A stretch of 64,000 nt of DNA from Thermocaproicibacter sp002397355 (lineage in GTDB: Bacteria > Bacillota > Clostridia > Oscillospirales > Acutalibacteraceae). Location: contig DAISNS010000001.1 of assembly GCA_036830905.1 (NCBI GenBank), forward strand, positions 1 to 64,000. The letters run 5' to 3'. Shown here piece after piece: positions 34,132 through 43,294 of the stretch. The position numbers and the translations under genes were made by a program. The number at the start of each line of letters is the position of its first letter. The first letter of the stretch is position 1. The notes beneath the pieces are model-generated. The model ran no database searches and was not told where the DNA came from. It saw only the letters and a program-made list of their open reading frames with translations.

Positions 34132-37100
34132 TCACCCTTTTTCGATGCGCAGGGTGCTCCCGCCCACGCCGCGCTTCACCACGATGCGGCGGTCGATCTG
34201 CTCGCGCAGCTCCTCCACGTGCGAGATGATGCCCACCAGCCGCCCGCCGCCCGTCAGGCCCGCCAGGGCGGCCACGGCCTGCCTGCGGGATTCGTCGTCC
34301 AGCGTGCCGAAGCCCTCGTCCACGAACATCGTCTCGATGCGCACGCCGCCCGAGGAGGCCTGCACCACGTCCGAAAGGCCGAGCGCCAGCGCCAGCGCAG
34401 CCTTGAACGATTCGCCGCCGGAGAGCGACTTCACGTCGCGCGGGCGGCCCGTGTAGCGGTCCATCACGTCCAGGTCCAGGCCGAAGCGCACGCGCAGGTC
34501 GGTGGATTCCTCGCGCCGCAGGAGCTCGTAGCGCCCGTCCGTCATGGCGGAAAGGCGCAGGTTCGCCTGCCGCAGCACGCGGCCGAAATACGCCGCCTGC
34601 ACGAACTGCTCGAAATTCAGCCGCTGGCGCCCGGGCAGCGCCCCGTTCGCCGTGCGGTCCAGGTCGAGGGCGCGCTCGTAGGCCGCGGTCAGTTTTTTTC
34701 GCGCGGCGAGCGCGGCCCCGACGCGCTCCGCGCAGCGGCGGTTCGTGTCCAGCCGGAGCTGGAGCCCGCGCAGGCCGCTTTCCGCCTCCGACTCCGCGGC
34801 GGCGGCTTTTTCCAGCTCCGCCTGCAGCGCGCCGGGGTCCTCGCGCGCTTTCCCCGCCGTTTCCCGCGCGAGGCGCTCCGACGTCTCCCGCGCGCGGGCG
34901 CGCTCCTCGCGGTACGATTCGAGGGAGCTTTGCAGCGCTTTTTCCTTCTCCGGCGGCAGGAGCGCGGCAAGGAAGTCCTCTTCGCCGGAAAAGCCGGCCT
35001 CCGCGAGCTTTTCCCGGAACGCGGCCCGCGCCGCCTCCTCGCGCCCTGCCTGCGCGGAGAGGCTTTTCTCGCTTTCCGCGAGGACGGCCCGCGCCGCGGC
35101 GAGGTCGTTTTCCCGCGCGTTCTTCGCCTTCTGCGCCCGTTCCAGCGCGGCCTTCAGTTCCGCGAGTTCCCGGTTCCGCGCGGCGAGCGCTTCCCGCGCC
35201 TGTTCCCCGGTGCCGAAGGGGAGGGCGTCCGCGAGCGCCTCCGCCTCCGACCGGCCGGCGGCGAGCGCGGCGGCGAGCGCGTTCCGGCGTTCTTCGAGTT
35301 CCTTCGCTCCGGCTTCCAGCTTTTCCAGCTCCGCCTCGCAATTTTTCCGCCGTCCCTCGAGCGCGTCCTTTTCCGCGCGGTCCTTTTCCAGCGCGGAAAG
35401 CTCCCGCGCAAGCCGCTTTTCCGCCTCGCGGGAATCCTCGAGCGCCTGCGCGGCGCGCTCCCGGAGCGCCTGCACGCTCTTGCAGGCGGAGAGGTCGCCC
35501 AGAAGCGGGGCGGCCGAGGCGCGAAGGTTGGAAACGTCCGCGTCGAGCTTCGCTTTCAGGCGGCCGAGCTCGAGGCTGGCGCGGTTCAGCTCTTCGAGCC
35601 GGGCGTCGCGCGCGGCGCGCAGCTCGCGCAGGCGCGCTTCGCTCGGGGCGTTTTTCTCCGCTTCCGCCGGGCGGGGATGGGCCCGGGAGCCGCACACCGG
35701 GCACGGCTCGCCGTCCCGCAGCGAGGAGGCGATCACGCCCGCCTGCGCGCGCAGGAACGCGAGCTCGGCGCGGTCCGCCTCTTCCTTTGCCGCGCGGTAG
35801 CGGCTTTCGGCGGCGGGGTATTTCTCGTGGCGGGATTTCCACGCTTCGTGCGTCTTCAGGATTTCCTGCACGTTTTGCAGGAGAGCGTCCAGCTCCGCGG
35901 TGGCCCGCGCCTGCCGCTGCGCGTCGCCTCTGCGGGAGACGAGGCGCACCTCGGCGTCCTTCCGCGTTTCCAGCTCCAGCGCGAGGCGGGCGAGCTCCGC
36001 TTTCTCCGTCTCCCGCTTTTTCCGCGCGGCCTCGCAGGCGTCCTGCGCCTGCCGCGCTTCCCGCGCGAGCTTTTCCGCTTCCCGCCGGACCGACCGGAGT
36101 TTCTCGTACCGCGGCGCGGCGGCCGTCAGCGCGGCGATCTCGCCGGCAAGCGCCGTGCGGCGCGGCTCCTTCGCGCGCTCCGTTTCCAGGGCTTCGGCGA
36201 GCGGGGCCAGCTCGCCGGACACCGCCGCGATCTTTGTCTTCGCCTCGGCGATGGCGCGCCGCAGCCGGTCGGACGCCTCTTTTTCCCGCCGCCAGCCCTC
36301 CCGCGCGGGGGCGGCGACTGCGCGCGCGCGCCCGGCGCTCCGCAGCGCCGCTTCGGTTTTCTCCATCTCGGCGGCGCGGGCTTCGAGACGCGCCGCCTGC
36401 TTTTCGGCTTCCCCCAGCTCGTCGAAGAGCCGGCCGACCCGCCGGCATTCCGCGAGGCGCGCGGTCAGGGCGTCCGCACGTTCCCGCGCGGCTTTCCGCC
36501 GCGCGTCCGCGGCCTTTGCCGCCGCTTCGTCCGCCTTTGCCGCCGCGCGGATGCGTTCCAGCAGGCCGGGCGCGAGGCTCACGTTGTCCCGCGCCGCGAA
36601 CCCGGCGAGAACCTCCGCCGTCAGAACGGTTCCGTCCGGCCGGGCGGCGGAAGCGTCCTGAAAGACGCCGCGGGCGTTTTCCTCCATCTGTTTTTCCAGG
36701 TCCTGCCTGCGCGCGCGCAGGATGTCCTGCACGCGGCGGCACACGCCCGTGTCGAACACGCGGCGGAAGATCTCGGAGCGCTCGGCGCTGTCCGCGAGCA
36801 GGAGCTTCAGGAATTCCCCCTGCGCGATCATGGCGGTCTGGCGGAACTGCCGGCAGTCGATGCCGAGCAGATCCGCAACCGCGCGCGTCACGGCGGTCGC
36901 GCCGGAGCAGACCGTGCCGTCCGGGCGCGTCAGCTCGGCGTCCGCGTTCGCCGTCGTGGTCCCGCCGCCGCGTTTCGGCTTCTGGTAGCGCGGACTGCGC
37001 GCCACCTTGTAGATTTTTCCGCCGTGGGAGAAGGTCAGCTCCACGTAGGGCTTCTCCTCCGGCGCGGCGAAATTGCTGCGCAGGGACTCCGGCGTGCGCA

Positions 37101-37278
37101 CGGAGCCGCTCGCCTCGCCGTAAAGCGCGAAGGTGACGGCGTCAAAAATCGTCGTCTTGCCCGCGCCCGTGTCGCCGCAGATGAGGAAAAGGCCGTCCGG
37201 CCCGAGTTCGGAAAAGCGCACCTCCGTGCGTCGGGCGTAAGGCCCGAAGGCGTTCATCGCGAGAAGCAGCGGTTTCAC
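34132..37278 (-). CDS. sbcC: Exonuclease subunit SbcC (Rad50-like)
   Basis: A 1048-residue SMC-like ATPase that with SbcD trims hairpins and protein-blocked DNA ends. Walker A GDTGAGKTT near residue 35, a very Ala/Glu/Arg-rich double coiled coil (about 180-850) with a zinc hook CPVCGSRAHP in its middle, and the C-terminal ABC signature LSGGESFKAALALALGL with Walker B MFVDEGFGTLD. The strong Ala/Arg bias creates long open frames on the other strand that are not genes. Starts four bases inside sbcD. Confidence 0.96.
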   Translation of the reverse strand: MKPLLLAMNAFGPYARRTEVRFSELGPDGLFLICGDTGAGKTTIFDAVTFALYGEASGSVRTPESLRSNFAAPEEKPYVELTFSHGGKIYKVARSPRYQKPKRGGGTTTANADAELTRPDGTVCSGATAVTRAVADLLGIDCRQFRQTAMIAQGEFLKLLLADSAERSEIFRRVFDTGVCRRVQDILRARRQDLEKQMEENARGVFQDASAARPDGTVLTAEVLAGFAARDNVSLAPGLLERIRAAAKADEAAAKAADARRKAARERADALTARLAECRRVGRLFDELGEAEKQAARLEARAAEMEKTEAALRSAGRARAVAAPAREGWRREKEASDRLRRAIAEAKTKIAAVSGELAPLAEALETERAKEPRRTALAGEIAALTAAAPRYEKLRSVRREAEKLAREARQAQDACEAARKKRETEKAELARLALELETRKDAEVRLVSRRGDAQRQARATAELDALLQNVQEILKTHEAWKSRHEKYPAAESRYRAAKEEADRAELAFLRAQAGVIASSLRDGEPCPVCGSRAHPRPAEAEKNAPSEARLRELRAARDARLEELNRASLELGRLKAKLDADVSNLRASAAPLLGDLSACKSVQALRERAAQALEDSREAEKRLARELSALEKDRAEKDALEGRRKNCEAELEKLEAGAKELEERRNALAAALAAGRSEAEALADALPFGTGEQAREALAARNRELAELKAALERAQKAKNARENDLAAARAVLAESEKSLSAQAGREEAARAAFREKLAEAGFSGEEDFLAALLPPEKEKALQSSLESYREERARARETSERLARETAGKAREDPGALQAELEKAAAAESEAESGLRGLQLRLDTNRRCAERVGAALAARKKLTAAYERALDLDRTANGALPGRQRLNFEQFVQAAYFGRVLRQANLRLSAMTDGRYELLRREESTDLRVRFGLDLDVMDRYTGRPRDVKSLSGGESFKAALALALGLSDVVQASSGGVRIETMFVDEGFGTLDDESRRQAVAALAGLTGGGRLVGIISHVEELREQIDRRIVVKRGVGGSTLRIEKG

Positions 37279-38432
37279 GGTTCGTCCTCCCCCTCTTCCG
37301 CCGCGCGCACGGCGTCCTCCAGCGCGCCGCGCTCATCCTCCGGCAGCCCGCGCCCGTTCTGGATTTTGTAGAATTCCCCAAAGAGCGCCTCCGGGGTGCG
37401 GTGCGCCACGTCGCCGGAGGCGGCGGTCTTCGACGGGGCGTCCGGATCCCGCGCGTCCTCGAAGTCGATGCACATCAGGTTCGGGTAGACGGCGCGCAGG
37501 CGGTCGGCGGCGCAGGCCACGGCGCGCCGGTCGGTGAGCACGGCGCGGACATAGTCGTTGCGGTCGGCGAGCGCGGCGGTCTCCGGCTTCGTCAGCTCGT
37601 CGATCGGTCCGCGGATCTCGCGCATGTCGTGCGGGGCGGCGAGCGGGACGAGCGAGACGCCGACGCTTCCCTTTTCCTTCAGCTCCACCAGCGCGGCGGA
37701 TTTTTTCTGCCGCGCCTCCGAGAACGAGTATTTGAGCGGCGAGCCGGCGTAGCGGACCTCCGGGCGGCCGACGCGCTGCGGCCCGTGCAGGTGGCCGAGC
37801 GCGACGTAGTCGAAGCCGTCGAAAGCGGAGGCGTCCACCGCGTCCGTGCCGCCGAGCGACGGCGTCTCGGAGTCGCAGCGCTCCGGCTCCGCGCCGAACG
37901 CGGTCACGAACTGGTGCGCGACGAGCACGTTCCGCTCCCGCGGGTCGATCTTCGCGGCGCCAAGCGCGGCGCGCACGGCGCTTTCGCAGGTGGCGGTCTG
38001 CTCCGGCGGGAAGTAGGGCGCGGCGTACGCCGGCTTCAGGAACGGCAGCAGCCAGAAATGCACGGGGCCGTACGCGTCGCGCAGCGTCGCTTCCTCCGGG
38101 CGGCCGCGGAAGCGCCCGGCGATCGTCACGCCGTTCCGGCTCATGATGCGGCTGCCGAAATCGAGCCGCTCGGGCGAGTCGTGGTTGCCGCTCACGGCGA
38201 GCACGGCGACGCCCCGCCGGGCCAGCTCCGTCAGGAACCAGTCCAGCAGCTCCACGGCCTCGGCCGGGGGCACGCTGCGGTCGTACAGGTCGCCGGCGAT
38301 CACCGCCGCGTCCGGTTTTTCCGCGTCGGCGGCGGCGAGGATGCTCCCCAGCACGGCGCGCTGGTCCTCCAGCAGGTCGAACTCGTTCACGCGCTTGCCG
38401 AGGTGCAGGTCGGCCAGATGCAGGAACCTCAT
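37275..38432 (-). CDS. sbcD: Exonuclease subunit SbcD (Mre11-like)
   Basis: A 385-residue calcineurin-fold nuclease. Metal-binding motifs DLHLG (near residue 8), GDLYDRSVPP, GNHDS and GHLHG are all present. It is preceded and overlapped (ATGA) by a 30-codon frame. The nuclease acts with SbcC on hairpins arising at palindromes during replication. Confidence 0.96.
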   Translation of the reverse strand: MRFLHLADLHLGKRVNEFDLLEDQRAVLGSILAAADAEKPDAAVIAGDLYDRSVPPAEAVELLDWFLTELARRGVAVLAVSGNHDSPERLDFGSRIMSRNGVTIAGRFRGRPEEATLRDAYGPVHFWLLPFLKPAYAAPYFPPEQTATCESAVRAALGAAKIDPRERNVLVAHQFVTAFGAEPERCDSETPSLGGTDAVDASAFDGFDYVALGHLHGPQRVGRPEVRYAGSPLKYSFSEARQKKSAALVELKEKGSVGVSLVPLAAPHDMREIRGPIDELTKPETAALADRNDYVRAVLTDRRAVACAADRLRAVYPNLMCIDFEDARDPDAPSKTAASGDVAHRTPEALFGEFYKIQNGRGLPEDERGALEDAVRAAEEGEDEP

Positions 38433-38521
38433 GGCTTGCCCGCGCCGTTTTTCACCGCCTGATTGAACCTGCGGTATTCGTCGAAGGTGTACTGAAATTC
38501 CACGGTAAACTTCGGTTCCAT
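38429..38521 (-). CDS. Short ORF coupled to sbcD, YcxB-N-terminus-like
   Basis: A 30-residue frame (MEPKFTVEFQYTFDEYRRFN followed by ten residues) with an excellent AGGGGGA six bases upstream and a stop overlapping the sbcD start as ATGA. The sequence resembles the first 25-30 residues of YcxB-like membrane proteins, which continue with membrane helices absent here. It is either a remnant, or a real leader peptide that couples translation into sbcD. Confidence 0.5.
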   Translation of the reverse strand: MEPKFTVEFQYTFDEYRRFNQAVKNGAGKP

Positions 38522-38570
38522 GAAAATCCCCCTGTCCGGCCCTGGGAGGACCGGAAATTTTTCCGCCGGC

Positions 38571-38936
38571 TCAGCGGTCGAGAATCTCGATCCAGTAGCC
38601 GTCCGGGTCCGAGATGAAGTAAAGGTCCATCGCGCGGTTTTCGTAGCAGATGCACCCCATGCGCTCGTGCAGCGCGTGCGCGGCGGCCTTGTCCGGCACG
38701 CGGAACGCGATGTGCGTCTCGTTGTCGCCGAGGTCGTAGGGCTTCTTCCGGTCGCGCAGCCACGTCAGCTCCAGGCCGTAGTCCGTCTCGCCGTCGCCGA
38801 GGAACGCGATGACGAACGAGCCGTCCTTCGCGCCGATGCGCTTCGTCTCCTTCAGCCCGAGCGCCTCGCCGTAGAACCGGATGCTTCTTTCCAGGTCGAG
38901 CACGTTGAGGTTGGTGTGCAGAAATCTCGACGTCAT
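38571..38936 (-). CDS. VOC/glyoxalase-family protein
   Basis: A 121-residue vicinal-oxygen-chelate protein similar to lactoylglutathione lyase (glyoxalase I). Motifs LNVLDLERSIRFYGEALGL and, at the end, YFISDPDGYWIEILD are typical; metal ligands His in HTNLNV, Glu in YGLELTW, His in ETHIAFRV and Glu in WIEIL are all in place. Probably detoxifies methylglyoxal, which would fit DHAP-producing sugar catabolism, but other substrates are possible. Confidence 0.85.
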   Translation of the reverse strand: MTSRFLHTNLNVLDLERSIRFYGEALGLKETKRIGAKDGSFVIAFLGDGETDYGLELTWLRDRKKPYDLGDNETHIAFRVPDKAAAHALHERMGCICYENRAMDLYFISDPDGYWIEILDR

Positions 38937-38974
38937 AAAAATATCCCCGCTTTCCGAATGGTATTGGTATCTTG

Positions 38975-38983
38975 ATTATACCA
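38975..38983 (-). promoter_or_regulatory. Extended -10 promoter of the glyoxalase gene
   Basis: On the minus strand TGGTATAAT is an extended -10 (TATAAT at 38975-38980) without a good -35. Confidence 0.55.
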
Positions 38984-39022
38984 TACCGCTTCGGGAGCGG
39001 GGTGCTTTTCCACGCGAATTTT

Positions 39023-39754
39023 TCAGGCTTTGGCGATCAGGTCGCTGACGACCGCTCCCGCGAGGACCATCCCCGCCACGGGAGGGACAAACGGCACGCT
39101 GCCGGGCGTCGCGCGCCGCGAGGTCGGTTCCGGCGGCGTGTCGGGGTCGGCGCGCGGGGTGCGCGGCGGCTCCTGCGAATACACCACCTTGAGGTGCCCG
39201 ACGCCGCGCGCGCGGAGCTCGCGGCGCATCACGCGCGCCAGCGGGCACACGCTCGTGTCGAAAAGATCCGCCACGCGGAACTGCGTCGGGTCCAGCTTGT
39301 TGCCCGCGCCCATCGCGCTGATGATCGGCACGTGCGCCCCGGTTGCGCGCACGGCCAGCTCCAGCTTGGCGGAAACGGTGTCCACCGCGTCCACGATGTA
39401 GTCGTAGCGGGAAAGGTCGAATTCCCCTGCGTTTTCCGCCGTGTAGAAACACTGGTGCTTTTCCACGCGGCAGGCGGGGTTGATGTCGAGGATGCGCTCG
39501 GCCATCACATCCACTTTAGGCCGGCCGACGGTGGAGTGCAGCGCGATGATCTGCCGGTTGAGGTTGGAAAGCGCGACGCAGTCGCTGTCGAACAGGGCGA
39601 GCGAGCCGACGCCGGCCCGCGCGAGCGCTTCCGCCGCAAACGAACCGACGCCCCCTACGCCGAAGACGGCGACGGAGGCGTTCCGGAGCGCTTCCAGCGC
39701 TTCGCGGCCCAGCAGAAGCTGCGTGCGGGTAAATTCTGCGGGGACTGGTTCCAT
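39023..39754 (-). CDS. tcdA: tRNA threonylcarbamoyladenosine dehydratase (TcdA)
   Basis: A 243-residue E1-like ThiF/MoeB-fold enzyme that cyclises t6A37 of tRNA to ct6A with ATP. N-terminal GxGxxG nucleotide motif (VFGVGGVGSFAAE), DSDCVALSNLNRQ and the conserved DAVDT segment are visible; the C-terminal extension includes GSVPFVPPVAGM. ThiF-like activators of other pathways are excluded by this C-terminal pattern. Confidence 0.9.
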   Translation of the reverse strand: MEPVPAEFTRTQLLLGREALEALRNASVAVFGVGGVGSFAAEALARAGVGSLALFDSDCVALSNLNRQIIALHSTVGRPKVDVMAERILDINPACRVEKHQCFYTAENAGEFDLSRYDYIVDAVDTVSAKLELAVRATGAHVPIISAMGAGNKLDPTQFRVADLFDTSVCPLARVMRRELRARGVGHLKVVYSQEPPRTPRADPDTPPEPTSRRATPGSVPFVPPVAGMVLAGAVVSDLIAKA

Positions 39755-39766
39755 GTTTTTCTTCCT

Positions 39767-40693
39767 TTACACCAGATAGTCCGGCGTGGAAAGGTAGCGC
39801 ATCCCGGTGTCGGGCAGGAGCGCCACGATCAGCTTGCCGGCGTTTTCGGGGCGCTCTGCGAGTTCCCGCGCCGCGTGCACGGCCGCGCCGGAAGTGATGC
39901 CGACCAGCAGCCCTTCGGCCTTCGCAAGCTCGCGGCCCGCCGCGTAGGCGTCCTCGTTCTTGATGGTGACGATCTCGTCGACGAGCGAGAGGTCCAGCAC
40001 CTTCGGGACGAAGCCGGGGCCGATGCCCTGCAGCTTGTGCGGGCCGGGCTTGCCGCCCGAAAGCACCGGGGAGGCGGCGGGCTCCACCGCGACGATTCCG
40101 ATGCCCGGCTTCTGCTGCTTCAGGTACTGCGCGACGCCGGTAATGGTGCCGCCGGTGCCGACGCCGGCGACGAAGATATCCACTTTCCCTTCGGTCTGCT
40201 TCCAGATTTCCGGGCCGGTGGTCTTGCGGTGCGCTTCCGGGTTGGCGGGGTTGACGAACTGGCCGGGGATGAACGAATGCGGCGTCTTCGCCGCGAGCTC
40301 GTCGGCCTTCGCGATGGCGCCCTTCATGCCCTTGGCTCCCTCGGTGAGGACGACTTCCGCGCCGTAGGCTTTCAGCAGGTTCCGGCGCTCGATGCTCATG
40401 GTGTCCGGCATGGTGAGGATGAGGCGGTAGCCCTTCGCCGCGGCAACGGCCGCCAGGCCGATGCCCGTGTTGCCGCTCGTCGGCTCGATGATGACGGAGT
40501 CCGGCTTCAGCGCGCCGCGCTTCTCCGCGTCCTCGATCATCGCGAGGCCGATGCGGTCCTTTACGCTGCCCGCCGGGTTGAAATATTCCAGCTTCGCGGC
40601 GATGGTGGCTTTCAGGTTGTGATTTTTTTCGTAGTTCGAGAGCTCGACGACCGGCGTGTTGCCGATCAGGTCCAGAATGCTTTTTGCGATCAT
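39767..40693 (-). CDS. cysK: Cysteine synthase A (O-acetylserine sulfhydrylase)
   Basis: A 308-residue PLP enzyme making cysteine from O-acetylserine and sulfide. The PLP lysine is in PAGSVKDR (near residue 45), substrate loop EPTSGNTGIGLA and the phosphate loop GTGGTITG are present. The ATG has GGAGG seven bases upstream; a GTG/ATG 15 bases earlier is weaker. It is preceded by a perfect sigma-A promoter and diverges from an Rrf2 regulator that probably controls it. Confidence 0.96.
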   Translation of the reverse strand: MIAKSILDLIGNTPVVELSNYEKNHNLKATIAAKLEYFNPAGSVKDRIGLAMIEDAEKRGALKPDSVIIEPTSGNTGIGLAAVAAAKGYRLILTMPDTMSIERRNLLKAYGAEVVLTEGAKGMKGAIAKADELAAKTPHSFIPGQFVNPANPEAHRKTTGPEIWKQTEGKVDIFVAGVGTGGTITGVAQYLKQQKPGIGIVAVEPAASPVLSGGKPGPHKLQGIGPGFVPKVLDLSLVDEIVTIKNEDAYAAGRELAKAEGLLVGITSGAAVHAARELAERPENAGKLIVALLPDTGMRYLSTPDYLV

Positions 40694-40750
40694 TGAAAAA
40701 ACCTCCATTTCATAGTAAACACATATGTTTTATTAATTACTGTCGCTGTC

Positions 40751-40779
40751 ATTATATGCCTGCCGAAGCCGTTTGTCAA
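40751..40779 (-). promoter_or_regulatory. Consensus sigma-A promoter of cysK
   Basis: On the minus strand TTGACA (40774-40779), 17-base spacer, TATAAT (40751-40756): a perfect match, so expression is probably controlled by repression. Confidence 0.85.
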
Positions 40780-40863
40780 TAGAAATGTCGCAAAGAAGAA
40801 TCAAAAACAGGAAAAGAGGGAAAAGCATAAACGGCGTATCGCCGTTCTATCCTTCGGATCTCC

Positions 40864-40908
40864 TTGACTTGCCGGGAAAATTAAATTATGATAAATCCGA
40901 TAGGATTT
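40864..40908 (+). promoter_or_regulatory. Promoter and dyad operator of the Rrf2 regulator
   Basis: TTGACT (40864-40869), 17-base spacer, TATGAT (40887-40892), overlapped by the dyad AAATCC-GATA-GGATTT (40893-40908). The position fits autorepression by the Rrf2 protein. Confidence 0.6.
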
Positions 40909-40949
40909 CAAAAAGCGGGCTGCGTCCCAGCCCCCGGAAGGAGTTTTCC

Positions 40950-41396
40950 ATGCGTATCTCATCGAAAGGGCGGTACGGGCTCGCCGCCGCCATCACCATG
41001 GCCCGGAGCTATTCGGGCGGCGCCACCCAGACCGTGGCGGGCCTTTCCGAGCAGCTCGGAATTTCCAAAATATACCTCGAGCAGGTGTTTTCGCTCCTGA
41101 AAAAGGCGGGCATCGTGCAGTCGTTCAAGGGGATGCAGGGCGGGTACCGGCTCTCGCGCCCGCCGGAGAAGATCACGGCGCTGGAAATCCTCACGGCTCT
41201 CGAGCTCTCGCTGTTTGAAAAGACGGAGGAGTCCGTCTCCGCCAAAGCCCCGGATGTGGAGAAAGCCATGCAGGACGAGGTCTTTTCGCCTGTGGACGAA
41301 GCCGTGGAGGGCATTTTGTCGAAGGTCACGCTGGACGGTCTTGCCGCGAAAGCGGACGTCTACCGCAAATCGGAGACGTATATGTATTATATATGA
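40950..41396 (+). CDS. Rrf2-family regulator, CymR-like
   Basis: A 148-residue winged-helix regulator. The N-terminal pattern MRISSKGRYGLAAAI and GGATQTVAGLSEQLGIS-KIYLEQV are typical; there is no cysteine, so it cannot hold an Fe-S cluster as IscR or NsrR do. Divergent from cysK, it is probably a CymR-type sensor of cysteine biosynthesis, which in Bacillus works as a complex with CysK. Start has GGAAGGAG seven bases upstream. Confidence 0.85.
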   Translation: MRISSKGRYGLAAAITMARSYSGGATQTVAGLSEQLGISKIYLEQVFSLLKKAGIVQSFKGMQGGYRLSRPPEKITALEILTALELSLFEKTEESVSAKAPDVEKAMQDEVFSPVDEAVEGILSKVTLDGLAAKADVYRKSETYMYYI

Positions 41397-41453
41397 TGCG
41401 CGCCGCAGGATGAATGGAACGCCGCGGCCCCGCGGCGGGAAGACGGGAGCCGG

Positions 41454-42377
41454 TTACAGCAGCAGGCCGGCAAGGCCGGTGAAAAGAGGCAGGGTGACCA
41501 GCGAGAACATCGTCGTGAGCGTTACCGCCCCCGAGGAAAGCTCCACGTCGCCGCCGAACTGGGCCGTGAAAAGCGTTGTGTTTGCGCCGGAAGGCGCCGC
41601 GGCGAGGATGAGCACCGACGCGGTAACGGCGCGGTCCGCATGGAACGGGAGCAGCGCGGCAAGGCACGCCGCGGGGATCGCCAGCAGGCGCACGGCGGCG
41701 AGCGCGTACAGCTCCCGGCTGCGGAACAGGCTGCGCAGCCTCACGCGCGAGACGTAGTAGCCGATCACGATCATCGCGAGCGGCGTGTTCAGGTCCGAGA
41801 ACCCCCGCAGGGGGGCAAGGACGAGCTCCGGCAGGCGGAGCGAAGCCGCAAAAAGGGGAAAGCCGGCCGCGAGGCCGATCACGCCGGGGCTGAGTACCGC
41901 GTATCTCCATTCCGGGCGTTTCTGGCCCCGCATCAGGCTCAGGCCGTGCGTCCACACCGCGAGATTGTAAACGGCGATGAACACGGAGGCGTACATCACG
42001 CCCTCGCTGCCGAGCACCGCCTGCGCCAGCGGAAGGCCGACGAAGCCGCAGTTGGAGTATGCGCAGGCGAACTGGAGCACCCTGCGCCGGCCCGGCTCCT
42101 CCTTCCGGAAAAAGCAGCCGGAAAGCAGGATGCTGACCGCCATGCCCACGGCGGAGAGCAGCCCGGCCCCCGCGAAATTCCCCATGGTCACTTTGCCGAT
42201 ATTATCCTGCATGGAGGCGACGATCAGCGCCGGCGTGACGATGTAGAAGAGGATCGTGGTGATATCCTTCACCCCCGTTTCCGAAAAAAGCCCTTTCTTG
42301 CCGGCGAGGTAGCCGGCGGAGGCCATCAGAAACAGCTCCAGCACCTGCCGGAAGACCGTGAGCGCGTCGTTCAGCAT
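41454..42377 (-). CDS. AEC-family (auxin efflux carrier) transporter
   Basis: A 307-residue membrane protein of ten predicted helices, with the AEC fold and family motifs GYLAGKKGLFSE near the start and the C-terminal PSGANTTLFTAQFGGD segment. Members export or take up organic acids such as malate or malonate; substrate unknown here. It is not obviously linked to its neighbours. Confidence 0.85.
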   Translation of the reverse strand: MLNDALTVFRQVLELFLMASAGYLAGKKGLFSETGVKDITTILFYIVTPALIVASMQDNIGKVTMGNFAGAGLLSAVGMAVSILLSGCFFRKEEPGRRRVLQFACAYSNCGFVGLPLAQAVLGSEGVMYASVFIAVYNLAVWTHGLSLMRGQKRPEWRYAVLSPGVIGLAAGFPLFAASLRLPELVLAPLRGFSDLNTPLAMIVIGYYVSRVRLRSLFRSRELYALAAVRLLAIPAACLAALLPFHADRAVTASVLILAAAPSGANTTLFTAQFGGDVELSSGAVTLTTMFSLVTLPLFTGLAGLLL

Positions 42378-42492
42378 AAGATTAACCCCGTTATTCCTTG
42401 AAAATTGACTTTATTTTACAAGATACGTCTTTTCCGGGCCGATGTCAATCCGTTTCCGCCTGAAGCCCGGTGAAAAGAGGAGGAATTTCCGA

Positions 42493-43200
42493 ATGGAAGT
42501 ACGCTATCTGTACCACAGCGCGTTCGCGGTGAAGACGCCCGCGCACCTTCTCATCTTCGATTATTACTGCGACACGCCGCGCGGCGCCGGCTTTTCCCGC
42601 GGCGTGGTGGACCCGGAGGAAATCCGCGGCGAGGACACGGTGGTTTTCGCCTCGCACAGCCACCCGGACCATTACAGCCCGCGCATCTTCGCCTGGCGCG
42701 GAACGGTCCCGAAGATCCGCTACGTGCTTTCGTCCGACATCCATACGCGCGAGAACGCGGCGCGCATCGGCCCGGGCGAGGAGAAGGACCTCGGAGACCT
42801 GCGCGTGCGCGCGCTGCGCTCCACCGACCAGGGCGTCGCGTTTCTGGTGAAGGCGGACGGCCTCTGCATCTACCACGCGGGTGACCTGAACTGGTGGAAA
42901 TGGGGGGAGGACACCCCCGCGGAGCAGGAAGAGGCGGGCCGCGGCTACCGGGAGCAGATCGACCTGCTGCGGGGCGAGAGGATCGACCTGGCGTTTGTGC
43001 CGGTGGACCCCAGGCAGGGCGCGGACGCGCTGCTGGGCATCGATTACTTTATGCGCACGGTGGGGGCGGCCCGCGCGGTGCCGATGCACGCGTTCGGCCG
43101 GACGCCGTTTTTCAGCATCCTCGGGACCGATCCGCGGACGGAGCCGTACCGCGGCAGGATCCTGTTTTATAAAGACCGCGGCGACCTGTTCGAGGCGTAG
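42493..43200 (+). CDS. MBL-fold metal-dependent hydrolase
   Basis: A 235-residue metallo-beta-lactamase-fold protein with the HxHxDH motif ASHSHPDHYSP near residue 50 and a later YHAGDLNWWKWG and MHAFGRTPF. The pattern is close to the UlaG-like or general hydrolase group; substrate unknown. The ATG has GAGGAGG nine bases upstream; a start 51 bases earlier lacks one. Confidence 0.8.
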   Translation: MEVRYLYHSAFAVKTPAHLLIFDYYCDTPRGAGFSRGVVDPEEIRGEDTVVFASHSHPDHYSPRIFAWRGTVPKIRYVLSSDIHTRENAARIGPGEEKDLGDLRVRALRSTDQGVAFLVKADGLCIYHAGDLNWWKWGEDTPAEQEEAGRGYREQIDLLRGERIDLAFVPVDPRQGADALLGIDYFMRTVGAARAVPMHAFGRTPFFSILGTDPRTEPYRGRILFYKDRGDLFEA

Positions 43201-43294
43201 CCGGCGGCCCGCGGGGAGGTTTTTCCACGGGCGCTCATAAATGCGCGCCGTTTTCATCATAATAACGATATTCCGTGAAAGGATGGCAGAGAAC

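Noticed and set aside
34027..37371. Very long frames opposite and in alternate frames of sbcC
   Set aside because: Produced by the Ala/Glu/Arg-rich coiled-coil codons of sbcC; no independent signal for translation.
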